Source of the DNA: Phytophthora colocasiae
Taxonomy: Eukaryota; Oomycota; Peronosporomycetes; Peronosporales; Peronosporaceae
Assembly (NCBI GenBank): GCA_018806915.1
Contig: JAGKQI010000088.1
Location: 186,001 to 250,000, forward strand
Length of the DNA: 64,000 bases
Reading direction: 5' to 3'
In this document: positions 43,389 through 54,730 of the stretch, one piece after another
Layout: every line of letters starts with the position of its first letter
Position numbering within the stretch: the first letter of the stretch is position 1
Program-made: the position numbers and the translations under genes
Notes under the pieces: model-generated
Database searches by the model: none
What the model was told of the DNA's origin: nothing
The model's input: only the letters and a program-made list of their open reading frames with translations

Positions 43389-43800
43389 TGCAGCGGGGCT
43401 GCGTAGGTGTGCACGGCACAGAGGAAGTTGGGTTGACTCGTAGAGTCCTGCTTGCAAGGCACTAGCCTTCGGTTCTATACAAGAACCAAGTAGTCCACTA
43501 AATACGGGACTCTCACAATCAGTGTCCCTATAATAAAGGAACTAACACTAATTATGTAAAATGCAAACTGATTTTTATTTATTTTATTGCCCTAATCCTG
43601 AATGTAACGGATTTAGTATCTAACATACTAAATCCTAATCAAATGTAATGTGTGGCTCTGAGCTAACAGCCAGCAACTGGCTACATATGTGACGTGTGAG
43701 AAACACTATGTGTTGTACACGGATCTGTGACTTGTGACCTGGATGGTGTATACCACACCTATTGTAACCAAGGCGCGCAGCGCCGTGTAACTCCGTTACA
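43389..43800 (-). repeat. Chromovirus LTR (3' LTR of the minus-strand element)
   Basis: A 412-bp repeat matching 50853-51264 except T for C in the penultimate block (GTAACTCCG against GTAACCCCG). Confidence 0.95.
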
Positions 43801-45869
43801 CCCTCCCCCACCAAACCGTGGATACGGAGTATCTACAACTGTAGACATAACTGCCTTGTCAAGGCCTGTCACCGGCAACTTTCCGATAAAAGAAATCTCT
43901 CAACGAGAGTGCGCGGGTGCGCTGGCTCAACGAGCACATTCTCCAATTCTCCCCAGCGAGCCAACCGCTCCTGAGGTGTCCAGTGACCAGGCGTCTACGC
44001 TCCAGCGCCTCAGCGCTTTCCGGTCTGAGCCCTCGGCTCCTCTCACGCTCTCCGATTCGGAGTATTTCGCGGCGTCTCGCCTTCGCTACGGAGCGATGTT
44101 CAAGGCCAGCCCGACGTCAAGTGGTAGCGGTGGCTCACCCTTCGAGTACACGACAGCGTCGCCGACGCGCGACCCACGTCGCTCTCCTGCAGAGGAAGGC
44201 GAGGTCGAAGTGGACTACGAGGAGTCCGAACAGGGCGATGCCCATGCGTCTCCTGCTCCTGCGAGCCCTCGGACGCCCCGATCTGAGCTGCGCTCTCCAC
44301 GCGATCCGCGTCGGTACTCAATTCCTCGGCAGCTGCGGCAGCCCAATCCGTTCCCGGAGGGACCTTCGAGCCTCGTGCTCAACGCGTTGCGCAACGCACC
44401 ACCGCTTCCTGCTCGCGATGAGCCAGAGTCACTCAAGGGAGTCGAAGACGCGATCACCAACCCTCTGGATGAGGCACAGGAGGCTTCTCTGAGCGGTGCT
44501 CCAGAGTCACGTCGACCGGTCCAACGGGACATCGTGGGGACTTCGTCGCGGCGCGACTACGGCTTCGAGCCTCGCGACCCTGCCGAGCAGGTGAAGCAGT
44601 TGATGGCGCAGCCAAACCTGCATGGTTACGCCATAGGCAATCCTCCACGTACGGTGGCTGAGACTCAGCAGCGACAGGGGCTCCATGAGCGTTTCCTGAC
44701 CCCGCAGGTGTGCACACTCGCCGAGTATCGGCAACGCTTAGATAAGCAACGGCGACGGGAGTCTGTGCCTCAGATGAGGACTTATCCACTCCTGCTCCAA
44801 ACCGGAGAGACCACCCGGGACTACATGGTCCATGTGGCCACCTGGGCCGAGGCTTCACGGAAGCTCGCGTCGTTTGACCGGCTCATGGAGAGCTGCGCCG
44901 AGGTGGACGTCCGCCTCGCCAGGTCTACTCTTCCAGTACGCGAAGATACGCGTGCGGCCCGGCCGCTTTCCTCGTCACACGACGGCAGTGGCTCCCGCCT
45001 CTCAGGCCACTATCCCTGCTTCGCAGGATGCTCCTTCAGTCTCCGAGGGAGACTCGCTGGCTGTGCCAGCCACGGACCAGAGCCTGAGCTCGGCTGCTAG
45101 TCCGTCAGCTTCTCACACTAGTGGTGAGAAGCGGGTGTCGACCGAGTGGTCGACCTCGAGCCCTTCGGGCGCCCCCGATCTTCGCGATCAAAAGCGTCCA
45201 CGACGTCAGGGCAGTCCTGCCTCAGGGACCCTTCAAACTCCCATGAGTTTTGGGAATGAGGATATCCACGCCACTTCACCAGATACTGGTTTTGACTACG
45301 GTGGCGACGCCGCGCCATCAGGCGCTCCACGTGGTAGTGGGGAGTCCCCTGCTCATCGAGCAACGGCGGAGGAGGCCGATTCGCTGCGGAACGCCGTACT
45401 CGATGAGTGTGACGAGCGCTATTTGTCGCATCGCGCCTGGTACCAACTCGATCACTCGATCGGTACTCTCCGGAGTCAGACTCAGTCCCTTCAAGGGAAC
45501 GTCGAGAGTGTTTGGCATTCGCATGCCCGTCTCGCTCATGACATGGAGGAGATTGAAAGCCGGATGGCTTGGCTCGAAGGTCCTCAGTCCCTGACTGCTC
45601 GCCTGCACCAGCAGGAGCTTCAGCTCGCTGAGTTGCGAGGTCAGGTGACGTTGCTGCTGCAGATGACGCAGCCTGGGCACGTGTCGTCGGTGCCAGCGCC
45701 TCCGCGCTCACCCCGCGGGGTCCCGATATGGCTTAAGCAAGCCGACGTAGAACACCGGGTGTGTTCGCATCCGCTTTGGCAAGTCAAGCGTGTATGCCAG
45801 GCCCTTCTTGGCCACGACCGTAAATGGTCCGATGAAACGCGGACGCAATTTCGTCTTAAAGACATTTGA
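43727..45869 (+). other. Long antisense open region in chromovirus
   Basis: On the strand opposite gag-pol, a 457-codon frame (43727-45100, first internal ATG 44098) passes by a frame change near 44,940 into a second frame ending at 45869. The first part is Pro/Ser/Arg-rich and then more ordered (QVKQLMAQPNLHGYAIGNPP; TLAEYRQRLDKQRRRES; DYMVHVATWAEASRKLASFD). The second contains a plausible coiled coil (SIGTLRSQTQSLQGNVESVW, then MEEIESRMAWLEGP, LHQQELQLAELRGQVTLLLQ). The latter overlaps the low-complexity linker between integrase and chromodomain on the other strand. It could be a real antisense gene, as known for some plant Ty3/Gypsy (Tat/Athila) elements, or a GC-driven open frame. Confidence 0.35.
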
Positions 45870-48800
45870 CACTGCATGTGTAGGTAGGTTCTTAGCGTTT
45901 AATAAAACCTGGTCACCGACCTTAAATTCCCATACATTGCTTCTACCTTTTGTATCCGCTTGTTCCTTCTGAACGTCTTGGCTTTCAGCCATCGCGCCAC
46001 GTACACGGCGTAATACGCTCAATCTCACCGAGAGGAAGTCATCGACTTGTTTACGCACAGCAGAAGGGCTGATATCAGCAAGCTCGGAGTCGAGCGACGG
46101 CACAGCCTCTCCCCCACCAAGCCCAAGGCTACCGCGTGGCGGAGTGAGCGGAACGCGCGGGTGCGCAAGGCCGTTCACGTAGAACGGGGTGAAGCCTGTC
46201 GAGGCATGCACCGCATTGTTCATGGAGAACTCAACGAGAGGGAGCATAGCGCTCCAACGCTTCGGCGTTTCAGCGCATACGCTGCGTAGGATGTCCTCCA
46301 GAACGCGGTTCACGCGTTCGGTCTGACCGTCGGTCTGCGGATGGTCCGCCGTGGACATGTCCAGTCGAGTGCCCAGCACCTTGAAGACGGACGTCCAGAA
46401 GTGACCCGTGAAACGGGGATCTCGATCCGAGACAATGGTCTCAGGCAGCCCATGCTGGCGGAAGACCCGATCGATGAAAATCGTCGCTGTACCAGCACCA
46501 TCGACGGTGTCCGGCACAGCCGCTAGATGAGCCATCTTGCTCAGACGGTCAACAAAGACCACCACGCCCGTGTTGCCTGCCGAGTCCTTCGGCAGGCCAA
46601 ACACAAAGTCCATACTTATGGACTGCCAACACCCAGAGGGTACAGGTAAGCTCGCCAAGGCGCAGCCGCATGCGGCGAGGGTTTAACCCGCTGACACGTC
46701 TCGCACGTGCGCACATATGTGCTGACCCACTTGTACATCTTCGGCCACCAGTACATGGAGCTCACCGAGCCGTACGTCTTCTCGCGACCGAGGTGGCCGC
46801 CTGTGGGTGTGTCGTGAGCCTCATAGAGGATACGGTACTTCAGATCCTCATCGTGAGGAACTACCACTCGTGGTGGGTCATCCTGACCCGTGCTGTAGTA
46901 CAGCAGACCGCCTTCCAGGCTGTAGCGTTGGAGTCTCGCCTTTAGGCGTCGTGACAGAGTCACCTTTGAGTCTTTAAACTCATCGCTCCCCAGAGCTTGG
47001 AGCAACGCGACACAAGAGTCGTCCTGAGCGTACGCTGCTCGAACCATGTCCGTCACGGACGACGTCACCGAGGTGACATGAGATAACTCATAGTCCGGGC
47101 GACGTGATAACGCGTCAGCGAGGACGTTCTGCCTGCCAGGCTTGTACTTCACCTCGAAGTTATACTCCGCAAAGAAGGAGAGCCATCGGGCCATCCTCTG
47201 CGAGAGGTGAGGCGACTGCGTCGCTGTGCGTAGTGACGCATGATCCGTGTAGATCACAAACGGCTTGGAGCCGAGCAGGTGAACCCTGAATTTGACGAGA
47301 GCGTACTTCATCGCAAGTAGCTCCTTGTCATGAACTGGATAGTTCTTCTCAGCAGCCTTGAGCTGTCGCGACTCAAACGCAATGACGCGTTCGCGCCCTT
47401 CGGCGTCCGCTTGTAGCAAAGCACTGCCGATGGCAAAGTCCGAGGCGTCACAGACGACAATAAACGGACGAGCGGGGTCTGGCAGCGCCAGTATCGGTGC
47501 CTGAAGCAGGCTATCCTTGATACAAGTGAACGCATTCTCGTGCTCGGCACGCCATACCCACTCGGCATCCTTCTTAAGGAGATCCGTCAGTGGCCGAGCC
47601 AACTCAGCGTAGTTCTCGCTGTACTTGTGCAAGTAGTTGGCCAAACCCAGCCACTTACGCAAGTCCTTCTGGTTCAAGGGAACCGGCCAATCCACAATGG
47701 CCTTGACCTTTGCTGGATCAGCACGAAGGCCATGCTTCCCAATGAAGCACCCTAGGAAGGGGATTTCTTCCGCGCCAAAGACGCACTTGTCTGCGTTGGC
47801 GTACAGCTTGTTCGTGCGCATGCACTCGAGCACAGCTCTCACGTGTTCCACGTGCACCTCAACGTCAGTCTTGCCGTGTTCGGCCTGACTGTGGACGAAC
47901 ACGTCGTCAAAGTACGTTTGTGCGAATGCCCGTAGGGGCCTGAACAGCTGCGTCACTAGACGATTGAACGTTGCGGGCGCGTTCGAGAGCCCTTGGGGCA
48001 TGACGAGCCACTCCCAGAGCATACCGCTCGGGGTGCTCACCGCTGTAAGCGGAATATCACTGGCTCGCATGAGCAGCTGATAGTACCCATCGACTAAGTC
48101 GAGTGCACTGTACATGGTGCAACCCACCATGTTGTTCTGAAGAACATCCTTCCTAGGAATCGGCGTCTGCGCCGGAATCGTGGCAGTGTTGAGCTTGTTA
48201 AAAGCGTGAACGATACGCCACTTGCCATTCGGCTTTCTGACACAGAACGTTGGCGCGGAATGCGGAGACTTGCTCTCGCGCACGAGACCCGCCGCGTGCT
48301 TCGCACGGAAAAAGGCGTCAATGACGTCGCATTGCTCTTTAGGAAGAGGCCACTGTCGGGTCACGCAGTACTTAGTTCCGGGAACTAAGTCGATCTCATG
48401 ACGAACGCCTCGGTCGGGAGGCAGGCCACTCGGTGGTTCCTTCGAGACAACGTCTCCATATTCCTTCAGCAAGGAGTGGAAGGGATCCGAGGGATTCTTG
48501 AGGATCTCCGATCCACTCCTGGCGTTCAACGCCTTCTTGACTTCGGCCAAGACGGACTCGTCAACGAGGGACGACGAGTTTAACTCCTCCTCAGGTCGAA
48601 CGATGACCACCTCGGCGAATTCGCCAGCCTTCAAGGCATCGCCAAAGTCGGCGAAGGACATCTCTTCTAGCTCAAGGAGCTTGTCAACACTTGGCAAGTC
48701 GTCCAGCAGGACACTGCCTTCGGCACTACCGCCCACTCCATCAACCAGAGTGTATAGCTGCCCACAGCCCTCCGGTGCGTCGGCACTTGACGTCACGGAT

Positions 48801-49786
48801 GACTCAGACGCAGAGCGTCTCGCCCGAAGGGCCTTACGACGTCTTCGCCTAGCCGAAGATCGTCTACTCGACGGAGTACGTGCCGTCGCACAAGTTTCGG
48901 CCTCTCTCGGCCCAGTGTCAGGGACACTCAGCGATCCACTCGGTCGACGACCGATGCCGCTCAGCGGAGTACGTGCCGCTGCACAATCAATGACCGTAAC
49001 AGGTCCAGTGTCAGAGACACTCAGCGATCGACTTGGTCCACGACCAGTATCACTCGACGGAGTACGTGCCGCCCCACAGTTCACGGCCTGGTAAGGCCCG
49101 ATGCCATCGGCATCCAGTGACGGTCCATGACCGGCGTCACTCGGGTTACGTGAGCTTTGCCCACACGTTGACTCACTGCCAACCAGCGCTATGCGCTCAA
49201 CAGGGCTGCGATCCTCGCACTCGGTGCTGTCCACTAACTCGGACACACCGACTTCCAGCATCATTGCCGACTCGGCTCGATGCTCGCGCCAATAGCGCTT
49301 CTGCTTCCTAGCAGAGGTGGGTTCATGACTCGCCAAAGCTCCACTAGGAGAGAAGTGCGTAGCACCTAAGGTCTTCGACCTCCAGTCGATCCATGGCTCG
49401 TGGCGCTCCAGCCACGCCATACCAAGGATGAGGTCGTACCTCGAATCCAGGTCCAAGACCAAGCAGCGTTCCACGCTGTCGAAGTCAGGAACTTTCGCCC
49501 GTAGGTCCATGGGGACCTTGGCTGCCGTGACACGGACGCCCGTCGCTAGACGGACAGTGACGGTGTCACCTCTTCGCGCTCGAAGCGCCTCAGCATATTG
49601 CTGACTACCCTCAACGGTGGAGCGTCTGACGTAGTTGCCAGACGCTCCTGAATCGATCAACACGATCCACGGCTTCTCGAAGCCCTTCACGTCCACATGG
49701 ACGACCAGCAAGCCCTGCTTGCTCACACGTTCCGTGTTCAAGAGCACGGAGCTCTTCGGGGCTGAGCCCCAGTGCCTCTCACGCAC
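45118..49786 (-). pseudogene. Chromovirus pol: protease, RT, RNase H, integrase, chromodomain
   Basis: From 49786: protease (VLIDSGASGNYV), an acidic spacer with imperfect repeats (DTGRGPSRSLSVSDTGP type, about 49,150-48,890), RT (SALDLVDGYYQL; catalytic FDD in QTYFDDVFVHS in place of YDD), RNase H (CDASDFAIGSALLQ; YTDHASLR), then integrase zinc site (GGHLGREKTYGSVSSMYWWP; CETCQRVK). A frame change near 46,640 leads to the integrase core (MDFVFGLPK; SDRDPRFTGHFW; DGQTERVNRVLED). Another near 45,710 leads to a C-terminal chromodomain (YHVERLMARRRHRSQNQYLV, then KWRGYPHSQNSWE). The chromodomain places it among chromoviruses, which use it to choose heterochromatic sites. Confidence 0.92.
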
Positions 49787-49824
49787 TGCAGAACTCAGTT
49801 CTTCCCCAGTAGACCGCCCCGCGT

Positions 49825-50795
49825 CTACTGGGAGCCGTCGTTTCCCTGGGCAGAGCCCAAAGCGGGACCCGCGACAGGGTTGCGGCCATTCTGGCCGGCG
49901 CGCTCTTTGCGCAGAGGGCAGTTGGGCCTCAGGTGTGTGGGACTACCACACGTGTAGCACCGACGAGTGCTCATACGCTGCACCGCAGCTCGTAGCTCGG
50001 CTACTTCATCTTCAGCATAGCTGAGGTCCATGGGTTCGGGTCCCCGGACCCTGTGCTATTAGCACCGACCCTCGACAACTTAAAGTTGTGTTCAGCATTC
50101 AATGCCACGCTAACAGCGTCCTCGAAGGTGCGAGGATTCTGACGGAATGCCTCCGTCCTGGCCACGCCAGCTCTCAGACCTTCCATGAAGATAGTCACAG
50201 TGACCACCTCAGGTAGAGGATCGGCAGCCATGCCGGCAATGAGCGTGCGCAGCTCTTGGACATAGTCCACCAGGTCCTTCTTGCCCTGTCGGCAAGCGAG
50301 GAAGCGTGACCGCACGCGATACGCCTGGTTAGGTGGAGCAAATACTTGCGTAAGTTTGGCCTTAAGCTCACCCCAAGTGGGGAAGGCCATTTCTACCGAC
50401 GTCCCAGACGTCAAGGCCCATTCTCGTGCTCGACCTTCGAGCTTAGAGATGGCGAACGCCACGCGTTGGCCTTCCAACTGGAGCATAGCGGCCCCCATGG
50501 CCATCTCGACCTCTCGGGTCCACAATAGGAGGTTCTCTCCTTCGTGCCCGTGAAAGGTCTTCACGCTGAGCGTGACGGGCTTAGCTCTCGGAGCGGGATT
50601 AACTCCTTTTACATTCCGCTGAATGTGCTCCACGAGAGCGTTCTCGTACGAGGCAAATGCCTCCAGGCGCGCGTTGACGGCCTCCGGCCCTTGAGACGCA
50701 AGGTGCGCCATACCTTCAGGGCCCAGCAAGGACGTAAGCTTGTTAAGCGTGTCCCGCTGACTCGGAGTCAAGTGAGCGTATGCTTCTGGCTCCAT
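49825..50795 (-). pseudogene. Chromovirus gag
   Basis: ATG 50795 opens [20 protein letters not shown]. The capsid-like core contains [20 protein letters not shown] and [20 protein letters not shown]. Near 50,035 the frame changes, and a CCHC knuckle (CYTCGSPTHLRPNC) follows to 49825. The protease frame starts 39 bases further on. The frame change in a CGGGTCCCC context could be programmed frameshifting, mutation or a base-call error. Confidence 0.8.
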
Positions 50796-50852
50796 TCTCA
50801 CAGAGAAACAGTCTTCAACTCAGGAGTTGGATTGACTACAAGTGCTACCAGA

Positions 50853-51264
50853 TGCAGCGGGGCTGCGTAGGTGTGCACGGCACAGAGGAAGTTGGGTTGA
50901 CTCGTAGAGTCCTGCTTGCAAGGCACTAGCCTTCGGTTCTATACAAGAACCAAGTAGTCCACTAAATACGGGACTCTCACAATCAGTGTCCCTATAATAA
51001 AGGAACTAACACTAATTATGTAAAATGCAAACTGATTTTTATTTATTTTATTGCCCTAATCCTGAATGTAACGGATTTAGTATCTAACATACTAAATCCT
51101 AATCAAATGTAATGTGTGGCTCTGAGCTAACAGCCAGCAACTGGCTACATATGTGACGTGTGAGAAACACTATGTGTTGTACACGGATCTGTGACTTGTG
51201 ACCTGGATGGTGTATACCACACCTATTGTAACCAAGGCGCGCAGCGCCGTGTAACCCCGTTACA
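50853..51264 (-). repeat. Chromovirus LTR (5' LTR of the minus-strand element)
   Basis: Pairs with 43389-43800. The priming site TGGTAGCACTTG lies one or two bases inside it on the minus strand (50839-50851). Confidence 0.95.
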
Positions 51265-53391
51265 ACAAGTACGATGGCACTGAGTTTGGACACAACCATG
51301 ATCCTTCGACAAGTTCTTCTTCGCATCCAGCACATCGCAAAGCAGATCTCACGTCCGATGTTCGTCAGCTCATCACTTTAGACGCACAACTTGGTATCAA
51401 GCCATCTCGAACGATGGCGAGAATTCTACAGTCCGACCCAAACTCTGCTGTGTCGATGACTGACGTCCACAATATTAGACAAACTGCTCGACCTGCCAAT
51501 TACGACCTTGAAAAATCACGAATCGAGAATTTGTTCTCTCTTCTATCTAATAGCGATCATTATTTTTCGCACGAAGTGGATAAAACTCAGAAGATTACCC
51601 ACTTGTTTTTTGCTTTAAGGGAGGCCGTCAAAATCTTCAAGGCAAACCCTGACGTCGTACTGATGGATTGCACCTACAAAACTAATGTTTTCGAGATGCC
51701 TCTTTTGAACATGGTGGGCGTGACTGGTATGAACACCACTATTCACTTAGCGCAAGCATTTCTCCGCGGCGAAACTAAAGTGGACTACAGTTGATCGCTT
51801 AGTCACCTGAGACGTGTTATGGAAGCTGAAAATATTTCTCTTCCTCAAGTTTTTATGACCGACTGTGACGTGGCTCTCATGAACGCCTTAGAACTGGTCT
51901 TTCCAGAAGTTCCTGTTCTATTGTGTGTTTGGCATATTCTGATGGATGTAAGGAATCATGCGAAGAGTACTTTCATGGTAGATCGTGATTCATCCATGAC
52001 CATTGACGGTGAAAAACACAGCAAAAAACGAGTTTCTAAGGCGAAAAAAATATTGGACGAGGCGGGATTAAACGAGTTTTGTGATTCTTTCAAAGCTCTT
52101 GTAAACGCATCATCTGCTGATGAATACGAACTATTTCACAGTCAATTACATCGGATTTGTCCCACGGAAGCTGAGTACGTCGATACTGTCTGGCTGAATA
52201 TATGGAAGATGCGATTTGTTCGCTGTTGGACTAATCGACACGTCCATTTCGATATGTATGCCACATCTCGAGTGGAGGGGTATCACTCTGCGCTAAAAGG
52301 ATGGCTTCAGTCGAGGGGGGATCTATTTAAGATATACCAGACGATGAAAACTTGGTGGCGCCTCTCAATTAAGACACACAGAGATGCTGTATCCAATGAG
52401 GTGATTCGAGTCCCAAAACCATTAAGAGAACCATTATTTGTCAACGTTGTGAAGATTATTCACAAGTACGCTTTGCTTAGATGTGTGGAACTACTGGACA
52501 CAGATATCGTGAATTCGTGCAGCGGAGTATTCACACATTCAACCGGCCTTCCCTGCCCTCAGCGTCTAAGGCGGCTAAAAGAAGAGGGAAAAGCGCTGAT
52601 TGTGTCGGAATTTCACGTGCACTGGAAAATTGATCGGTTTACAGAACCTCCGCCTCCACGAGCCATTGTATTTGAGCCCGACATAAAAACCCGCCGCTCG
52701 AATAACAAAAAGCATAAAAAATCTCACAAGAAAGGTTGCGGAGATACAGGTACGCGTCAATCCTTGAGCACTTTTGAACGTGACGAGGCAACGATGTCGA
52801 CAACTAGCCGTCAACCCCTTCCGACTGAATACCTGATGTACTGACGACACGAGACAGAACGAGTAACTATTCAGTCTACGACGGCGTAGATGAAGACGGA
52901 TGTGTTAGCTACTTCAGTTTTTAAACACACACATTACTTTTCAGATCGGATTAATCTTTTTGGGCCTGCGGATTAACACTTTCACCCTTCTACTACTACA
53001 GACTGTTGTACCTATCATTGGGTACATATCTAGTGCGAATAACAGTTTTGTCTAGTGGGATTAACAACTCCCCATTCTCACGAGACTGGGTGGGGCGTGA
53101 CTACCCCTTCAAGAAACGTTTCGACAGAGGGGACTGTGATTCGGACATGCGTAACCAATGTCCCCATGCATTTCAACTCCAAAGCCGATCAAGAGCTCAC
53201 ATTACGCCAGTTTGACGCCACGTTACTCGAATGGGGACTGGAAAATAACGAGATGGTCAATCCAAGCCTCGACAAACTGGTAATCAAGTGAGCATTATTC
53301 CTATACCGACTCGTTGCCCCGTAAATCTGCCAAACCAAGTAATCACGAAAACCTTGTCTAATGTTACCCACAATTCACTCGACGTTTTACC

Positions 53392-54479
53392 ATGACAACG
53401 ACTGATACAGATTTCCTGGCTCAAGTAGAAGAAGACTTATTGACTTCCTGTGAGCTGCCACTACAACCTTCCTTTGAAAATACCAACGAAGAACAAAACC
53501 TACTGCCGACTCGAGACCCCATCGCTCGACACGAGCTTGAAAAGGCGAAGGACATGGAACGACGTAGCCGCTTATCGAGAGAGGCGTCGCGTCGAGCTTG
53601 AAGGGCTTAAGAAGAAGATTGAGCAACTGACAGAAGAGTTGCTGAAAAATGTAAGCAATCAAGAAGAACCTGGCGCTTACGGCTTGGTAAAGGATAGCGC
53701 AACACCGATTAGCTGCTCGAAGGAGCTCCGAAGACCACCAAAAACAACTACAAAAGGTACTTGGAGTTCAAGACCGACGTTTAGCCCACGATCGAATCAA
53801 CAGTTTAAATACCATTCCGGACGGGATTGTACGTTGCTCAGCCTCCACAACCAATCGGAGGCGACAGACATGGCGATCTTTGCAGGGTATATCAAGGAGC
53901 TATCGTCGGTTTTCGCTCAAGCCTCAAAAGACACTACAAAAATCAAGGCTCGATTCTACAGAACCGAACTGGAATGATCCAATAGAGACTTGGATTCAGG
54001 ACTTGCACAGCGGCTACTTCGAATTCCAAGGCAAAATTACGCTGCTATTTGGCTTCTGTCGGTATCGATGGCAATCAGCTCATCTGCTCCGAGATGATCG
54101 GGAAGTCTACGATATTAATGACAAAGACACATTGGCACTCAAGCTCCGACGCGTAACGCATTTATCCTCTGGTGAGATCGCTTCGGTACTGCGACGTGTT
54201 GGTGGTACAAATTCCAGAATCACATGGTTTTGGTGTGGCGGATTTTTTTCTGAAGGCGAGGGCTTTTTCAATGGAATGAACGCCGATGAGGCTGATGAAT
54301 CCTCCAAGACTGGAACTGTGCTCCGAACGTGCATGAAGAACACACCGATGCACTTCAGCAATTTAGCAGTGCAAAAGCGTGTTGTGCAGCAGTTTAACCA
54401 GGGACTTCTTCGGTGGGGACACGAAAACAAAGATAACGACTCAGTTGGACTTAAAAAGCTAGCACTTCGCGATGAGTAA
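53392..54479 (+). pseudogene. bZIP family copy 3, two frame breaks
   Basis: ATG 53392 starts MTTTDTDFLAQVEEDLLTSC, closely like copy 4. The frame changes near the basic region, where the second frame reads WNDVAAYRERRRVELEGLKK with the canonical N-x7-R, and again near 53,960. The C-terminal block continues to 54479, with a deletion in RWFTEGEG (FFSEGEGFFNGMNADEADES, ETGW lost). It is adjacent to the 3' end of copy 2 and to copy 4, so it arose by tandem duplication. Confidence 0.85.
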
Positions 54480-54730
54480 TGCGTAGTATCTAAATTTTTT
54501 GTAGATAGTGGGGGACTTTAACAGGTCTCGGAGTAGTCGTGTTCAAACGCTTAAATTGCTTACTTGTATTATAATAATACTGTACATGCATTTCGTCCAC
54601 TGCTTGTATGTCGGTAGATTTGCCTCCAAAAGTGTAATCAGCAGACGTGAAGTAAACACGGAAAACCTTGTCCGACGTTACTTACCGCAGCATATTTTAG
54701 TGGGATGCGCAATTCACTCAAAGTTTTACC

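Larger units (their letters stand above)
43389..51264 (-). mobile_element. Ty3/Gypsy chromovirus, 7876 bp
   Basis: Two 412-bp LTRs start TGCAGCGGGG and end CCGTTACA and differ at one base by eye. A 5-bp duplication ACAAG flanks the element (43384-43388 and 51265-51269). Coding order on the minus strand is gag, protease, RT, RNase H, integrase, chromodomain. After the 5' LTR comes TGGTAGCACTTGTAGTC, which fits pairing with a tRNA 3' end in CCA. A long open region on the opposite strand lies between the chromodomain and the left LTR. One LTR difference implies a recent insertion; gag-pol has three or four frame changes. Confidence 0.95.
42264..52844 (+). pseudogene. MULE transposase, split by chromovirus and one stop
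   Basis: ATG 42264 opens MSAHDLPAVKAAIARLGRKS, then a domain I do not recognise (SPGYGDTGRDGREMTARVLAV). A FAR1-type zinc finger follows: the Cys half (FACDRNG, KCGCTMRI) lies before the Gypsy insertion at 43388 and the His half (GHNHD) after 51270. The frame is in phase across it. The catalytic core has VVLMDCTYKTNVFEMPLLNM, VFMTDCDVALMN with LCVWHILMDV, and SRVEGYHSALKGWL. A TGA at 51792-51794 stands where relatives have Trp (DYSW). The end at 52844 has a basic tail and no clear SWIM finger. About 900 residues originally; dead in this copy. Confidence 0.85.
42124..53072 (+). mobile_element. MULE, 10.9 kb including a nested retrotransposon
   Basis: Perfect 44-bp inverted repeats starting GGGAGTTGTTAATCCCACTA (42124-42167 and 53029-53072) are flanked by a 9-bp duplication CATTCTCAC (42115-42123 and 53073-53081). 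Without the Gypsy element inside (43389-51264) the MULE is about 3.07 kb. It codes for one transposase on the + strand. Order of events: bZIP gene, then MULE, then Gypsy. Confidence 0.95.
41194..53291 (+). pseudogene. bZIP family copy 2, split by a 10.9 kb MULE
   Basis: The 5' part runs from ATG 41194 to 42123 (basic region KMKDRKRRREYRARRQRERD, Leu-rich helix, C-terminal block up to FTEGEGVFSGLHSH). The 3' part resumes at 53082 with ETGWGVTTP and ends at the stop at 53289-53291. Ignoring the insertion at 42124-53072 and one duplication copy, the frame is continuous and gives the family motif (H/N)(S/A)(H/D)ETGW. About 380 residues in all. No other damage is seen, so the MULE is what silenced it. 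Confidence 0.88.
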
